From the NCBI GenBank assembly GCA_021234155.1, contig JAJEKV010000001.1, positions 18,125,382 to 18,189,381 of the forward strand: DNA of 64,000 nucleotides. The letters are read 5' to 3'. Of the stretch, positions 46,401 to 58,994 are shown one piece after another. The notes beneath the pieces were generated by a model. The model searched no databases, was not told where the DNA came from, and saw only the letters and a program-made list of their open reading frames with translations. How positions within the stretch are numbered: the stretch's first letter is position 1; the number at the start of each line of letters is the position of its first letter. Both the position numbers and the translations under genes were made by a program. The DNA comes from Isoetes taiwanensis (lineage: Eukaryota > Streptophyta > Lycopodiopsida > Isoetales > Isoetaceae).

Positions 46401-48167
46401 CTTGACGCCTTGGTGGCAATGATGACAATTCCCATATCCCATTCTTGATCAGTGATGCATATTCAGAATCCATGGCTTCCTTCCAGACAGACGCATGATC
46501 ACTACTAAGGGCTTCATATACTGTATCAGGTTCAGCAACCACAATCAAGATATCAGTGAGTTAATTCATTCATGAACGTTTACCATATTGGGAATTTGTT
46601 ACTTCTTGAATGGCAATTGCTTTGGAAGTTAAATGACTCATTCGACCAGACGTAGTTACTCCTTGATTTGGTCTGGGTGCAACAACAATTATAAGGGGCT
46701 AGAGCCACTTGAGAATATTCGACCTGTTCATGTTCCAAGACTGCTATAGGCTGCTCTACTGCAGAGATATTGACATCCTCGGTTACCATTGGAAATTCTG
46801 CAAAAGCATTCAATCCATTTCCAACGATAGTAGTCTCTGATACATTTACAATTGGAATTGGGTTGCTGCTTGCATGAGATGGTGGCTGCACGGGAAGACT
46901 GTAGGAGATGTTTCATCGAGGCACCACTCATCTAATGTGTTATAGTCAACTGGAGCTGATGAACTTGCTACATTCGTAGTCATTCCCCCATAAAGTTCAT
47001 CTTCATTCTCAATCCGGCGGAGAATTAGTCTTCGTGAAGGAAAGGAGTATAACCTGTAAACTTTGGCTTCTAAAGAATATCCAACCATGACACATTTAAT
47101 ACCCTTATCGTCCCATTTTTGTCAAACTTCATCTCGAACATGTGCATATATGCAATGCATCCAAAGGTTCTCAAGTGGCCTATTGATGGGATCCTATCCT
47201 TCCACAATGGCGTTCGATCTTGAATTGCTACCGAAGGCAATCTATTGCGGAGGTAGACTGCTATCATGATATTTTTTCCCAAATATTCTTAGGCATCCCA
47301 TCAAAATTAAGCATGGTGCGAGCACTATCAACCAAGATTCTATTTATCCTTTCAACCACGCCTTTTTGTTACGGCGTGTATGCAGTCGTATGCTGGTGGA
47401 GAATGCCATGCTTTTGACAATATCTAACAAATGCATCAGAGAAATACTCACCGCCACTTTCTGGATTCTATGGCATGTTTGATTCTCAACTTATATGCGG
47501 AACTCCATAAACATCTCAAGAACTTCTGATTTTCTGACTAGCAGTCTTACTATTACATAGCGAGAGTAATCATCAATGAATGTGAGCATATATCACTTTT
47601 TCCTGATTGTCATAGTTTGCTTGTATCCACATAAATTGGAATGAACGATCTCCAACAGTTCATGCGGCCTATTACTAGCTCCCACTAGAAAAAAAAAGAC
47701 CTTTTATGTTTCCCTATTACACATGCCCCACATAATTCAAAATCATCGCTGTCATGAACATCCAAATCTATTACCAAATTTGCCCTTGCCATTTTCTTAA
47801 CCACTTGGGCATTTGGATGCCTCAAACGATTATGCCATCTCTGCAAGTTGGAAACTTTTGCCTTGACTGAAAGTGCTTGACTTGGCTGCTGAACTAAAAT
47901 ATCCAACCTGTAAAGTCCATCTTCTCTGGGTGCCACGTGCTACAAGCATTGCTTATTCATCAATTATAAAGCAGTGATCCTTTGTGAAATTAATAATAAG
48001 GCCTGCATTAGCAATCTTCTCCACTGAAAGTATAGATTGGGACAATCCTGGCACATAGTATACATTTTGAATATCTCTTGTCATTGAGCCCATTTGCACC
48101 TACAATATGCCTATTCCATACACTTTGTGAGACCGGCTGTCTCCAATGTACACTTGTTACTCGGTCT

Positions 48168-48800
48168 CTAATGATTAAAACATAACAAATATCTTCCCAC
48201 AGGTGTCATATGCATTGATGCTCCTGAATCTAACCATAGAATCCTATCAACAGACCTGTTTGAAGAAGATGTTACCATGAAAAGTTTGCCATCTCTCTTA
48301 TCTTCCTTTCTCTCAAATCTATTGGGGTATCTATTCTTATCCATTAGCAGCTTCGTTCTGCATTCCGTCGCATGGTGACCAGGTGTGTCACATCTATAAC
48401 AGACATCTCTTCCATTTTTAGGACGATACTTTTCATTTCTTACTGCTGCAGCTTGATTTGATTCACCACTATTTATCCTAATTATAGGCGCTCCAAACCG
48501 CATTGGTTTCTTCCTTGTCCAAGCTCTCTTTCTCATGAAGAATGCAAAATTCTTTGGGGTACCATAGGCTTTCATCTTTCGTTCTTCTTCTAGTAGGGCA
48601 ACCACTAGTGTGTCCATAGTCTGATGGGGTATGTTTATAAGCGTTGTGACTATTGAACGATATTCTGCTGCAAGTCCTTTTATCATCAATGCCATATGAT
48701 CTTCGGAAGATATTATTGCATTTACTATTGCAAGTTGCACCACCATGCTGCTCCCAAACTCTGCCGTTGATTCACTTGGCTCCATCTTTAACTCAAACAA
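48168..48800 (-). pseudogene. Ty1-copia gag-protease fragment
   Basis: This 210-codon frame holds the second half of gag (ALMIKGLAAEYRSIVTTL), the CX2CX4HX4C zinc knuckle and the start of the aspartic protease (WLDSGASMHMT). Gag text continues upstream to about 49100 with two stops. The domain order is typical of plant copia polyproteins. Confidence 0.9.
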
Positions 48801-50360
48801 CTACTGCTTGAGTGATAGCTCACATGACTTCCCTGATTCTCCAAACGATTTCATCATGTCATCATAGTTTTCTTTAGATGATTTCTTTAAATCGAGAAGA
48901 TGCATATATTCCTCTTCTTAGGCAAGCCCAATGCTGATTATTGCCTTATGATCTCTTTGCCCCCATTCTAAGAGTTTTGTGGGGTCTGTGCTTGTTCCAC
49001 TACCTTCTACCACTCCCCATGTGGATTTCCTCATCAATATCAGTTGGAGCTTTATTGACAAGATATGGAAATTGTTTCCAGTAAATTTGTCCAAGAATTT
49101 TTTCAGGAATCTATCTAATGGATTCTAAGCACCCTCTAGGCAGCCAGAGACCCCTCAAACTTTGGAACCCCCAAAACCCCCACACCCCCAAAAGGTGCTC
49201 TGCCCGCGTTTTTGAGTCCCCAAATTGGATTCTAAGCACCCTTTCCGCAGCCAGAGACCCCTCAAACTTTGAAAGTCATGGCCACAGAAGACGGGCCAGC
49301 CTGGGAAATCCAAGGCGAGGGGCCGCCGCACAAACGGTCCCGATCAGCCATCATGGACAGGGGAGAGTCATCCTCCATGAAGAAGGAGGCTCGGGCTAAG
49401 GCTAAGGCCCCCTCAGCGAGGCCAGCCCGGCCGGAAGGGATTGATTGCTCAGACCACATAGGAACTCCTGCCTCGACAGAGAATTGGAGCCATGTCAAAG
49501 CGGGAGTGGAGGCTAACAGTGCTCGTATTGAGGCTAAAGTGCCCGCCTGGCTGGCATGACAGTAGAGATGGAGTCCTCGGCATCCCATGTGCTCAAAAGG
49601 GAAATGGTAGTCGAGAGGAACCGCATCACAGGTCTGGAGACCCGCACGCTGCATGTGGAAGATGGCATTGGCCTGGCACACTTCGGCAGCCAGGCAGGCG
49701 GTGGCGTTGACATGCGGGCCGCCCTAGACTCGTGTTCATCACTCACGGACACCATGACCGCGGAGGAGAGGGGCGCGCAATGCAAGAGGCGGTCGGTCCC
49801 GCGGTGTCGGCCGGTCGAGGTGGAGGCAACCACCACCATGGCGCAGGGAAAGCGCTGCTGCTCTGCGAGCCGGCCAGACAAACCGGGATCTTGGTAAGAT
49901 GGAATAGCAAGTCCGGCCCTCGGCGCCCGTGTCTTTGGGGCTCGAGCGCGCTCGCTACTCAGAGCACGGGCTCCGGGGTTCGCGGGCAACCATCCATAAA
50001 ACGAGCAGGTCTCCCTCACAGGGTTCATAGTCAGGATCTGGCGGTGTAGGCGGGGAGATGGCCAGCGGCCCGAGGAGCCACACCCAAGGCGTGCTCCCAG
50101 GCTTCACAAAGAGAGAAGCGACTCGGGACCGCTACCCGCCCACGGCCTCCGCGCGGCGGCGGGCCCGCCTCCGGCCACTCCCGCCATCCCAGCCACCACC
50201 ACCACCCCCAAAGACGGGATCTGCCCTTGCCCACCCCTTGACCCGCAGCCTTGAGAACTCCGGGCGCCAGCGGAGAGGCCCCTAACCGGTAGTTCGAGGC
50301 ATGCCGTAAACGGCAGGGGAGAGTCTTTGCCCACAACATCCGAACACACATTCTCGACGG

Positions 50361-50740
50361 ATGACATTCCCGGCCGATTCACATTTTCGAAAGCCCGTCA
50401 TGGGGCTCGGCCACCGGGTCGTGGACCGCATTGTCATATTTACCGTTGTGGATGCACAGGTGCGTGATGCCATATTGCGCCAGGGCCAAATGCTGAAGGG
50501 GACATCCTCAGACGTGGGACCGGGACCTCACACCCGCAAATGGGAGGCACGCAGACAGAGCTTGTCAGGGTGGTCGAGGCATTCGCCATCGGGGGGTGCC
50601 GCAGATTGGTTCGAGGCAAGATGCACATTTTCCGGACTGACACCACATCTTGCTGCATCCCGCAGCCCCAACCGCAGCTGAACGTGGCCCTGCTTCCTAC
50701 CACGGCCCCCCCTCCTCCTGCTCCTACTCCTGCTCCCTCA
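50361..50740 (+). pseudogene. LINE D ORF1 C-terminal region
   Basis: Frames contain VRDAILRQGQMLKGTSSDVG and, in another phase, EAFAIGGCRRLVRGKMHIFR. These match the ORF1 block of LINE C (VREVILRQSRQLKGTTLYVD ... GLVRGKLRIF). A Pro-rich tail follows as in LINE C. Confidence 0.7.
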
Positions 50741-50869
50741 TGACCCATGCCCTCTCAGCCACATGCTGCCTCCGCTCCATCTACTTCTCACTCAGCCTCT
50801 GCTTCCCATCCTCCCCCCGCGACTCAGGCTGCGCATACCATCCCTGCTGACAAATAGGAATTGTGCCTC

Positions 50870-51460
50870 CGGGTGGTCTCATGGAATTGTCGAGGCTTCC
50901 CTTGGCAAGAAGGGGGCAGTCTAAACTCCGTGGCAGCCGATATGGATCTCATCTTCCTCATGAAGACATGGGAGCATCTTTGAGCCCGAGCTACCGACCT
51001 TAGGGTTACCAACATTTCTGGTCTTCATATGCATGCGGGGCCGGAGGGGTCATGGTGGAGTGGCTTGCTACTACCGGACAACCTTGGCACATTCGGTTAC
51101 CCTCCAGAAGACAGACAGACACAACCGGTACCTGTGGGTTCGTGTGCATAATACCAGTGGCAACCCTCTTTTTACGGCGCTGTTATTTCCCCACGCAGAG
51201 AGCACCTTCTATCGCAGCCCACCCCCGATGCGGATAGGATGGACCCGTATGTCGATCTATATGATGACATACAGCAGCACCAGCAGTTGGGTAGGGTCGT
51301 CCTTCTTGGAGATTTCAATGCACGGACAGGAGTAGAGCAGCCCATGCGACTTGACCCCCTCGCTGACGATGTCCTGCAGCTATGCCCCGCAGAAGCAATC
51401 TGGCCACGAGGATCGGATGACAGCCAGGTCACTCGCTTTGGCGCATAGTTGCTCCTGCTA
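50870..51460 (+). pseudogene. LINE D endonuclease domain, broken
   Basis: Readable pieces include VSWNCRGFPWQEG-type text near 50880, GHGGVACYYRTT at 51042, YVDLYDDIQQHQQLGRVVLL and GDFNARTG at 51245-51330. These correspond one-to-one with the LINE C endonuclease. Stops and frame changes separate them. Confidence 0.8.
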
Positions 51461-52249
51461 TGTGGTATTTTGACTTGATAATTTGCAATGGCTGTCCGCG
51501 GTGGCCCGATTCTCGCAAGTGCACATGCGCATGGGACAATCGGGGGAGGGTCTAGTGTGGTGGACTATGTGCTCGTAGTTGCACAAGATATGCATCTCAT
51601 CAGTCATTTCCGGGTGGGCACAGACAGTCGGGATGAGGAGGTCGACTAAGATCACCTTCCACTTTATTTGGACCTGGTTTGGCAAGCCGCCAGAACCCCC
51701 ACTATGCCGGCCGGCCCGTTGGGGTTGAGACTAGATTATGGCGGCGAGAGGACTACGTAGAGATGCTCATGGGCGCCCTCCCGATGGTGCGGACCTCCAC
51801 ACTAGAGCGGCGGAGCAGACCGACCGCTATTACGGGATGCAATGGACCGGATGCTTTGCAGACCCCCTCCCAGCGTCGCTGGCTCGGGGTCAGCAACATT
51901 CCAGTAACCGATGGTTTTGATGCGGAGTGTAAAAACGCAAGTGGCGGCCCCGTCACGATGCGGATCGGGCACGGCTTGCCAGGCCACCACGATCTGGCGC
52001 CCATCCCGAAGGAGACAAAGGCGGTGCCTTGCCGAGCATCGGGGAGATGTTCGGTCACCGGACACTCATCCTCGAACCTTTTGGCAGCACGAGTGCTTGA
52101 AGGCCAGCTTGACCCTCTGAGGGACATCACACGGCCGGTGGGAACGGTAAGACGGCGGCTGACTCTATGACCCGCCCGGGGGCGCCAGACGCCCATACCC
52201 CCACGGGATGGCCCCCATTGGTTCTGGGGGAGGAGGATGTTGAGGAGGG

Positions 52250-53950
52250 CCTGCCTTGGTGGCTAATGGGAAGGCGGTGACCTCGATGGTATGCGTGCCG
52301 GAGTTACTCAAATGGGCAGGGCAGACGCTTGTCTGGTCCTCACTACCCCGTTCCAACGAGCATTGCGGAAGGTCTCCCAGACAATGGGCCTTAGCGGGGG
52401 TTGTTCCCATTCACAAGGCGGGCGACCCACCTTTGTCCGGCCATTGCAGGGCGATCATGGTCGATTCAAGTATTTGCCAAACTCTTGGCCGGCATTCTCG
52501 GCAAAGCAATTGACCCCACAAGGCGGCGGGGATGTACGAGCCCTCATCCAGCCACTCAGCGATTGACCATATCTTTACACCGCGGGCGGCGATTGAAGGC
52601 AGCCGGAATCATCGGCGGGACTTGTATTCTTTGCTTTGTGGACTTGCGAAGGCTTTTGATCTGGTTCCCGGAGGAAAAAGCGTGGGCTAGGCTGCGTCAG
52701 CGGGGCTCCATTTACTGTCGCGAGAATGCCATATCTGAGTTGTATGAGAGTTGTTTTGGCGGGATCACGGGCACGGGCCAAGCATTCACCGGTAGTATCC
52801 GGGGTCAGCGGGGTTGCCCCTCTCGCTAACACTTTTGGCCTCTACATTGTCCGGTTAGAGCCCGGCTTCTTGAGCATGGGGGGATGGCATCGGCTTTTGC
52901 ACCGGGTCATCGCCGCGGCTCATCTATGCGGACGATGTTGGCTCTGTGGCCCACACCCCGAAGCTATCGTCTCACTTGGATGCCCTAGACACATTTTGTC
53001 GGGGCCAAGTACCTAGGGGTGGAGTTCCCCTCCGCGCTCTTTGGGGAGGCGTCTATCCGCTATGTGACAAACAGGGCCGAAAGCGCTTCATGCCATGCGA
53101 GAACATGATCACCAGGCAGAGCTCTATGATTGGGGCCATCGGTCACACTGCAAGGACGGGTCGAGCCCGTCCTTAAATGACGGGGTTGAGGTTTTGGGGC
53201 CCTACCGCCTCTTTGGCGACTGGAATGACTTGGAGCAAGTGCGAGAAGGCATTTTGGCACGGGCACAGGGTGAAACCCCAGTCCCCTATCGATTCACGCC
53301 ACAGAAATCTGGATTCTTACGCTTCGGGCAGCCCTTGATAGACACATCGTTTATTTTTAAAGTGGTTACTATGGGTGATGCTTTCGGCTCCCACCCGGCT
53401 TACATTGCGGGCAATGGGTCCGCAGGCTTAGGGCCTGTTGGAGGGTAAAGAGAGATCGATGGTTCGCCGAGATGGAACGTCGCGGGAGCAATGATCGTCG
53501 CAGTGGACACATCGGCCCATCGTGGCTACCGGGGAGTACCTAGACGCATGTTTCCTTGGCAAGCTCGGGGGACCCGGTGCTCTAGAGCATGTCAAAACGC
53601 CCATTACAAGGAGCACATCAACCCCGTGTTAGCGGGGCCCACTCTACTGCGTTCCCGGTGCCGCCCAAAAAGCGGACTCATTGCCTCCATTCGCATACGG
53701 TGCCCACCATCTTCGCGATCGAGGCAGGCGGTGGATTGGGGAGCCCCGCCGGGACGGTCACTGGATCTTTGTCAAAGCGGGTGCCATTGAGGATGAGTCT
53801 CACACTTTCAGTTGCCCGGCGTTCAGTCCGGATCGGGGCCGATCACGCCCCTTAGTAGGGCGGACTTGCCCTTATATTTTTGATGAACACACCGCCGGAC
53901 GTGCCACGGGGTCATACATTAGGGAGGTACTTGGACTGCGAGGTCACCTT
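52250..53950 (+). pseudogene. LINE D reverse transcriptase and C-terminal domain, broken
   Basis: Pieces matching LINE C RT are spread over three frames: KAGDP near 52415, FVDL and FDLVP-like text near 52640, RGQRGCPS near 52800, and CADD-equivalent sequence (YADDVG in phase) near 52925. C-terminal pieces (HHQAELYDWGHRSH, LGPYRLFGDWNDLEQV) span 53095-53250. The number of frame changes rules out function. Confidence 0.78.
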
Positions 53951-54080
53951 TGCCCCGCTGGCTGCTCGTGATTAGGCACTACGCAGTCTGATGCATGACC
54001 AGTATATATTTGGGTGTTTACGCATTTTATATGTTAGGACGGTTTGTCGGCAGGTGATTCTTTGCCACGCTTTTCCCTCG

Positions 54081-54101
54081 AAAACCCGCCGGCGGGGTTT
54101 T
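54081..54101 (+). other. LINE D 3' UTR hairpin
   Basis: AAAACCCGCC and GGCGGGGTTTT form an almost loop-free GC stem after TTTTCCCTCG. It is the same structure as at 16948 and 24199. Confidence 0.7.
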
Positions 54102-54199
54102 TAATCCGGCAATAATCCGCTTGCTGCGTTTTTGTATTGAGTCCCATAGACCGATTGGTCTCCGTGGACGATAAAAGTACCTTCCTTCCTTCCTTCCTT

Positions 54200-57100
54200 G
54201 AGATGCTGCCATTTTCTCCTCTCCTTAATTTAAAAAATGCATAGTGGAATTATTTGTTACCTCGGATGATTACATATATGCATCCGGATAGATGCGATTC
54301 TAGTGTGTAATGACATCCTACTTGGACACTACTCTTTTACACATTAGCAGAGACAGTGCTGACTCATTCTAACAATTTTTTGCAGACAGAATGGAATCTA
54401 AGAAAGCTGCAAAGGGGTAAACATGCCAAAATTCTTGCTGTGAGTTCTTCAATCAAGGAATGCATGTTTATAAAATGCCATGTAAAATGATTAAAGAAAC
54501 AATGAAGTTATGAGATTTGAACTCGAAAAATGCAAGTCTATAGATTCTATTACCGGATCAAATCTATTGCAACGCTAGACCTACTGCTTTAAGATGAGAT
54601 TTGGAGGCATGATATAACGAGTTTCGAGGGAAGGGAGTCATGGAAAAACCATAGAAATATGTGCTTTTTAACAAAAATCCTTGCGTATTTCTATATTCAA
54701 TTACCATGATGTCAATACTTCATTTCATAAATGGTGAACCATCAGAGCTGGTGGCAACGATTGCTCTAATTTTTCTGCTTTGTCTGAGTAAAAAACAGAA
54801 AGGGTATACAGATACTTTTAGAACCGAACTCTGACAGCATCATAAATTCAACATCACAAATCGGGCTCTGACATGACAAATCTATAGGAAAATGTGCGAC
54901 ATCCGCCAGGCTTTGGCATTGCGTATATAGGGTTCACATGCACCCTTTTTTTCCAGGCGGAATCCACCGAGCTGCATCAGCGTCAATCAATTTAATCAGC
55001 CTTTGTTCACATGGGATATGATCTTATTTGTTTAAAAAATAACGATTGGACTAATTATCCCATCCAGATGGTGCTTTTGTCATGTGAACAGATTATGGAT
55101 GAATAAGCGCTTAACTAAATATAAATCAACAGGATGCGAAATTGTGCCTCAACTCTCACGGAATAAGTAACGTGTAGCGGAAACAGCTGGAAGAAAATGA
55201 TGCATCGCTTATTCAGCTGCTTACTGTGGCTGAGGCAAAAACTCAACATGTAAATGGGCATGCAGTCTTTTCTTTCCTTGCCCTAAAATACAAGGGGTCG
55301 CTGCTTGCATGACATTTAACAAATATATACACATTCAAAAATACATACCCAACTAAACCGTTAGGAACACACATGCAAAAATTAGAGAAAGAAGAAGGAA
55401 AAAAGATGCATACTCTAGATGTACTTATAGTAGACCTCATGAAATACAACCACCAAATCGTAGCTAAACTATATTAAAAACAGTGAAAAAAAATACAAAA
55501 GAAACCCTCTTTTACTATGCTAGATATTTCGAATCTCTACAGCCGTGAGATTAGAAACTAGTAGATCTCATGGTTGGAGTAACGACACATGAAATATATA
55601 TTGATGGCATGCAACATGCATATGCTAGAATATTTAGCAAAACTTGTCACCTAAAAGGAAGGAAACAGGAAAGGGGACAATGAAGCCATCAATTCCTTGA
55701 ACAATATAAAACTTGAGTCGGTTATTTTTCGTGGCGTGTATTCTCGTACTGCCGCGTGGCAGTTCCCTTCACTGCAGAATGGAAATAGGGTTCACGTATT
55801 CTGCTTGATCGACTGCGTAGATTTTTTATGGTTTAGGTTTTCTTTAGGTCTGCCGCAGTTGAGCTATGGATTTTCTTCAATAGTTTTCTTTTCGGGTTTA
55901 CATACTGCATTTTCGATTCAGACCAACGATGCCCACAACAGAATTTGCATGTGAATCAGTGATGCAGGGACATGACTGGAATGCCCACAACAGCTTTGCA
56001 TGTGAATCCAGCATGAGTTTTGTTTTTTGCAGATGCCACAACTCTGCGTTTTGTTCTTCACAGGTGCCGAGCCTCTGAGTTCTGAGTTATTCGCAAGTGC
56101 TGCTGCCGAATCTTGGATACAAAATAACCCTCTCAAAGTTCTATATTGTAGGGTAATGGCATTTGGTTTGCCATTCCCTGTTTATTTGTTGGCTGCTCCT
56201 GGCTACCGTCGGTCGCAGCAGCCACTAGATAAGCAGGGAATGGCATTCCCATTCCCCTATACATATTAGCCATTGGGCTCTTCATAAAACTCGATCCTTT
56301 GTGAGGCTTGAAATGTTAGTCACATGAGGGTGCAACCTCACATGTCATATCGTATCCGTATATGCATGCATACATCATACGGGGGTAGAATTCACATAGA
56401 ATGCACACTCACGTGTATAAGGTCATATAATTGGCATATCCGTGATATATCTAAAATAAGCATGAAGTTTCTATCCGAGAAAACCAAAGTATTTACCAAC
56501 AACAACGACCCATCACATAATTGAGGAAACCTGGACGCCACCACGTATATGCGTAGTAACCTCCTGGATGGCGAAGGTTACTCGTGCTAAACGCGCAGGT
56601 GTTGCCATGAGTGGCACTGCCTTATGTGGGTTTATCTATGGGTGACCTCCGGCACCTAGGGGGCTAAAATATGTGATCCATAAGACCTGGAATTCCATCA
56701 ATGATCAAACATAGCCATTTAAACAACACAAACAAAGTTTTTGGAATTAAACCAACAAGGTAATTCCCAAGAATTTCAAGGAGCCCGTGGGTTACAAATA
56801 TGCATATTATATGGTTTGGGGAAACTTCTATTGTCAACCTTTCCACCATGCATAGGTGCTTCGCTTTATTGAAGATGGCTGAAAAGTGTAGTAGCCTATC
56901 TTATGATAAAAGGTTAGGAAAGAAACCATCATGATCATTTTCATGATCATGATAAAAGGTTATTTTCATGATCATTTTTTCCATCATGACATTAGAATGA
57001 CCAATATGCATGAATTCGATGAAATATTATGATATTGGAAAGGAGGTTGTGCAATATTTAATTGTTGATTCATTGCTTCATAGCATATTCATGTATGCTA

Positions 57101-58994
57101 TAAATTATTAATGTATTATTATTTTATATGCTCTTTGATTCTTTTGAAAATGACTTAAACGGAAAAGAAACCATGCGTGGAATATTTAGAAAGTGTTATA
57201 CCTATGTGAAAGGGTGGTCTTGCAAATTCCACCATTCAAAAGGGCATAGAGAACACATGTAAAGGCTGACATTACAAATCCCACTATTAAAGAGGGCATA
57301 AGAGAACTTGTGCACAGATGTGAAGAAGAAGAGAAAGTGAGGTTAGTTTTATGGCAAGAGCATATGTAAGCACCCAAAATACTGGACAAAGTCATGTTAA
57401 AATCATGCAAATTTAAAAAATCGCATCCAAGTCCACAAGGCCATACAAGAATCCACATACTTTTTGTAGGTCGTGGTTATAACATGACATAGGATGAAAT
57501 ATGCTATGGATATGTTGATCTAGTATCATGGAATTGAGGGTAAAATTAAATTTACCCTTAATGTTGTGATACCTTTGTGGCGTGATTTCATCCGATGAAA
57601 TCCCAAAATCACGCAGTAACTGCATAGTGACTTTGACTGCGTCTGCCCCTTAGAAGATTTTTTGGCTAAGATTTTGGAGTGGACATATTTTGGTCCATCT
57701 AGCTCCAAATCCATTCAGGCCACTTCCATAGTGGTCGAAATGAGGCGAATTAGCGCTTCTGATCGCTGCAGACCAAAAACTGGATCAGATTGTATCAGTT
57801 GCAACTGAGCAAACATTTGCCCTCAAAATGCATAGCAACCGACTGACTATGCAGTTTGGGCAGGTGATTCTGTGGGACGAAATTTTTTCCTGTGCTTGTG
57901 CCGGACGAAAATTTTTGGACGAAATTAAGCCGCAAAGGTATTACAATATTAAGAGCCGGTTCACATGTAATGAAGGCGCCATCACTGTCGTGTAAAAAGG
58001 CTTGCTCTTTTACATGGTCCATCACATGCATCGCCAATTAGCACAAGGGCAAAACATGCCCCTCTTCGACGATGGTTGGATGTGAACCCTTTCAGGGTTC
58101 GAAATTGGGGGGGTTCGACCCTTAAAAATCCGGCCATTCCAAAAAATTTCCGATAGCCAAAAAATATTCCCGGCGTTTTTTCAGGCTATTTTTGGAGGAG
58201 TTTCTAAGGATTTCCGGGAAAGTACACTATAATTTCATGTATTTCCGGCAGCCTTAAATGTAAGCAGGCATTTTTAATGGTTAGGGCAAATTCTAATTTC
58301 GAACCCTGCCCTTGCCTAATGGTAAATTTGACTTCCCCACGTGGAATTGATGGTAGAAGATGATTTTGAGGGAAAAATACTTTGCCACATAGTTGCACGT
58401 GTATAAGATCCGGCCCCTAGATTCCATCATGGAAAGGTGGCCAGAATGGGCCAGTGGCCATAAAGGAGAAGCTTTTGCAGAAGCATGGCTTTCCCATGAT
58501 GGAGAGGAAGGGCATCCCAACAGTCTTTATTTTTTGAAAAGTGGCATTCAATGGCCAATTACACTCTGTTCAAAAATTTGCCGCTTTATCCTCCGTTCTG
58601 TTCCTCGCTATTCCGTCCATTTCGTACTTCTTCCTTCTTCTGCCGGAGTTTCAAGCCATAGCCACCCGATCGATCTCTCTGATGAGGCCTTTTGGCCTTT
58701 TCTTACCATATTCTGAATCAATCGCATCATCAGCGATCGCTCCATCATTTTTTTTCGAGTTTTTTCATATCCAAACCTGCCCATTCTGGCCACCAGCAGC
58801 ATCCATGGATTTTTGCTCTTCCAATCGATCTCCTTGAGCTTGGCATTGGTGGTCGGAGCAATTAACATGTCTCTTCAGGTTTGATACGTACAATGGATTT
58901 GAAGCGGCAAAATGCCTGATATTTGATTTGATGCTGGTACCTTAGTTGTTTACGAAAGGCAGATCCGAACAGAGTGAATAATTTAGACGCATTC
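54200..58994. other. Intergenic region upstream of CHUP1
   Basis: No gene is recognised over 4.8 kb. A duplicated segment (AATGCCCACAACAG, GCATGTGAATC) lies at 55926-56010 and TGATCATGA palindromes cluster at 56930-56980. The stretch 58540-58994 probably includes the 5' UTR of CHUP1. An AG at 58986-58987 could be the acceptor of a 5' UTR intron. Confidence 0.45.

Larger units (their letters stand above)
45880..49110 (-). mobile_element. Ty1-copia retrotransposon, truncated at both ends
   Basis: Minus-strand order is that of copia elements: gag (about 49100-48400), a zinc knuckle CYRCDTPGHHATEC (about 48400), protease active site WLDSGASMHMT (about 48220), GAG-pre-integrase (47936-47685, with RWHNRLRHPN and CGACVIGKHKRS), integrase (47430-46900) and the start of RT (46548-45880, with ARGFSQVAGLDFSEPFSPVA). 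The RT catalytic site, RNase H and both LTRs are absent. Stops and frame shifts are frequent. LINE D begins where the gag 5' end should continue, so it probably interrupted the element there. Confidence 0.9.
49110..54199 (+). mobile_element. LINE D: GC-rich relative of LINE C, nearly full domain set
   Basis: 5' region with two copies of TTGGATTCTAAGCACC plus CAGCCAGAGACCCCTCAAAC (about 49120 and 49218). Then an ORF1-like part (49270-50740), endonuclease (50870-51450), reverse transcriptase (52250-53000), C-terminal region (53080-53950), hairpin (54081-54101), terminal block (54140-54178) and a CCTT microsatellite tail ending at 54199. It parallels LINE C throughout but is much more GC- and CpG-rich and has many more frame breaks. 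No clear target-site duplication was found. The 5' boundary is set where copia gag homology stops. Confidence 0.85.

Noticed and set aside
49534-50382. Long GC-rich ORFs on the minus strand
   Set aside because: They are antisense shadows of LINE D, whose plus-strand domains are recognisable.
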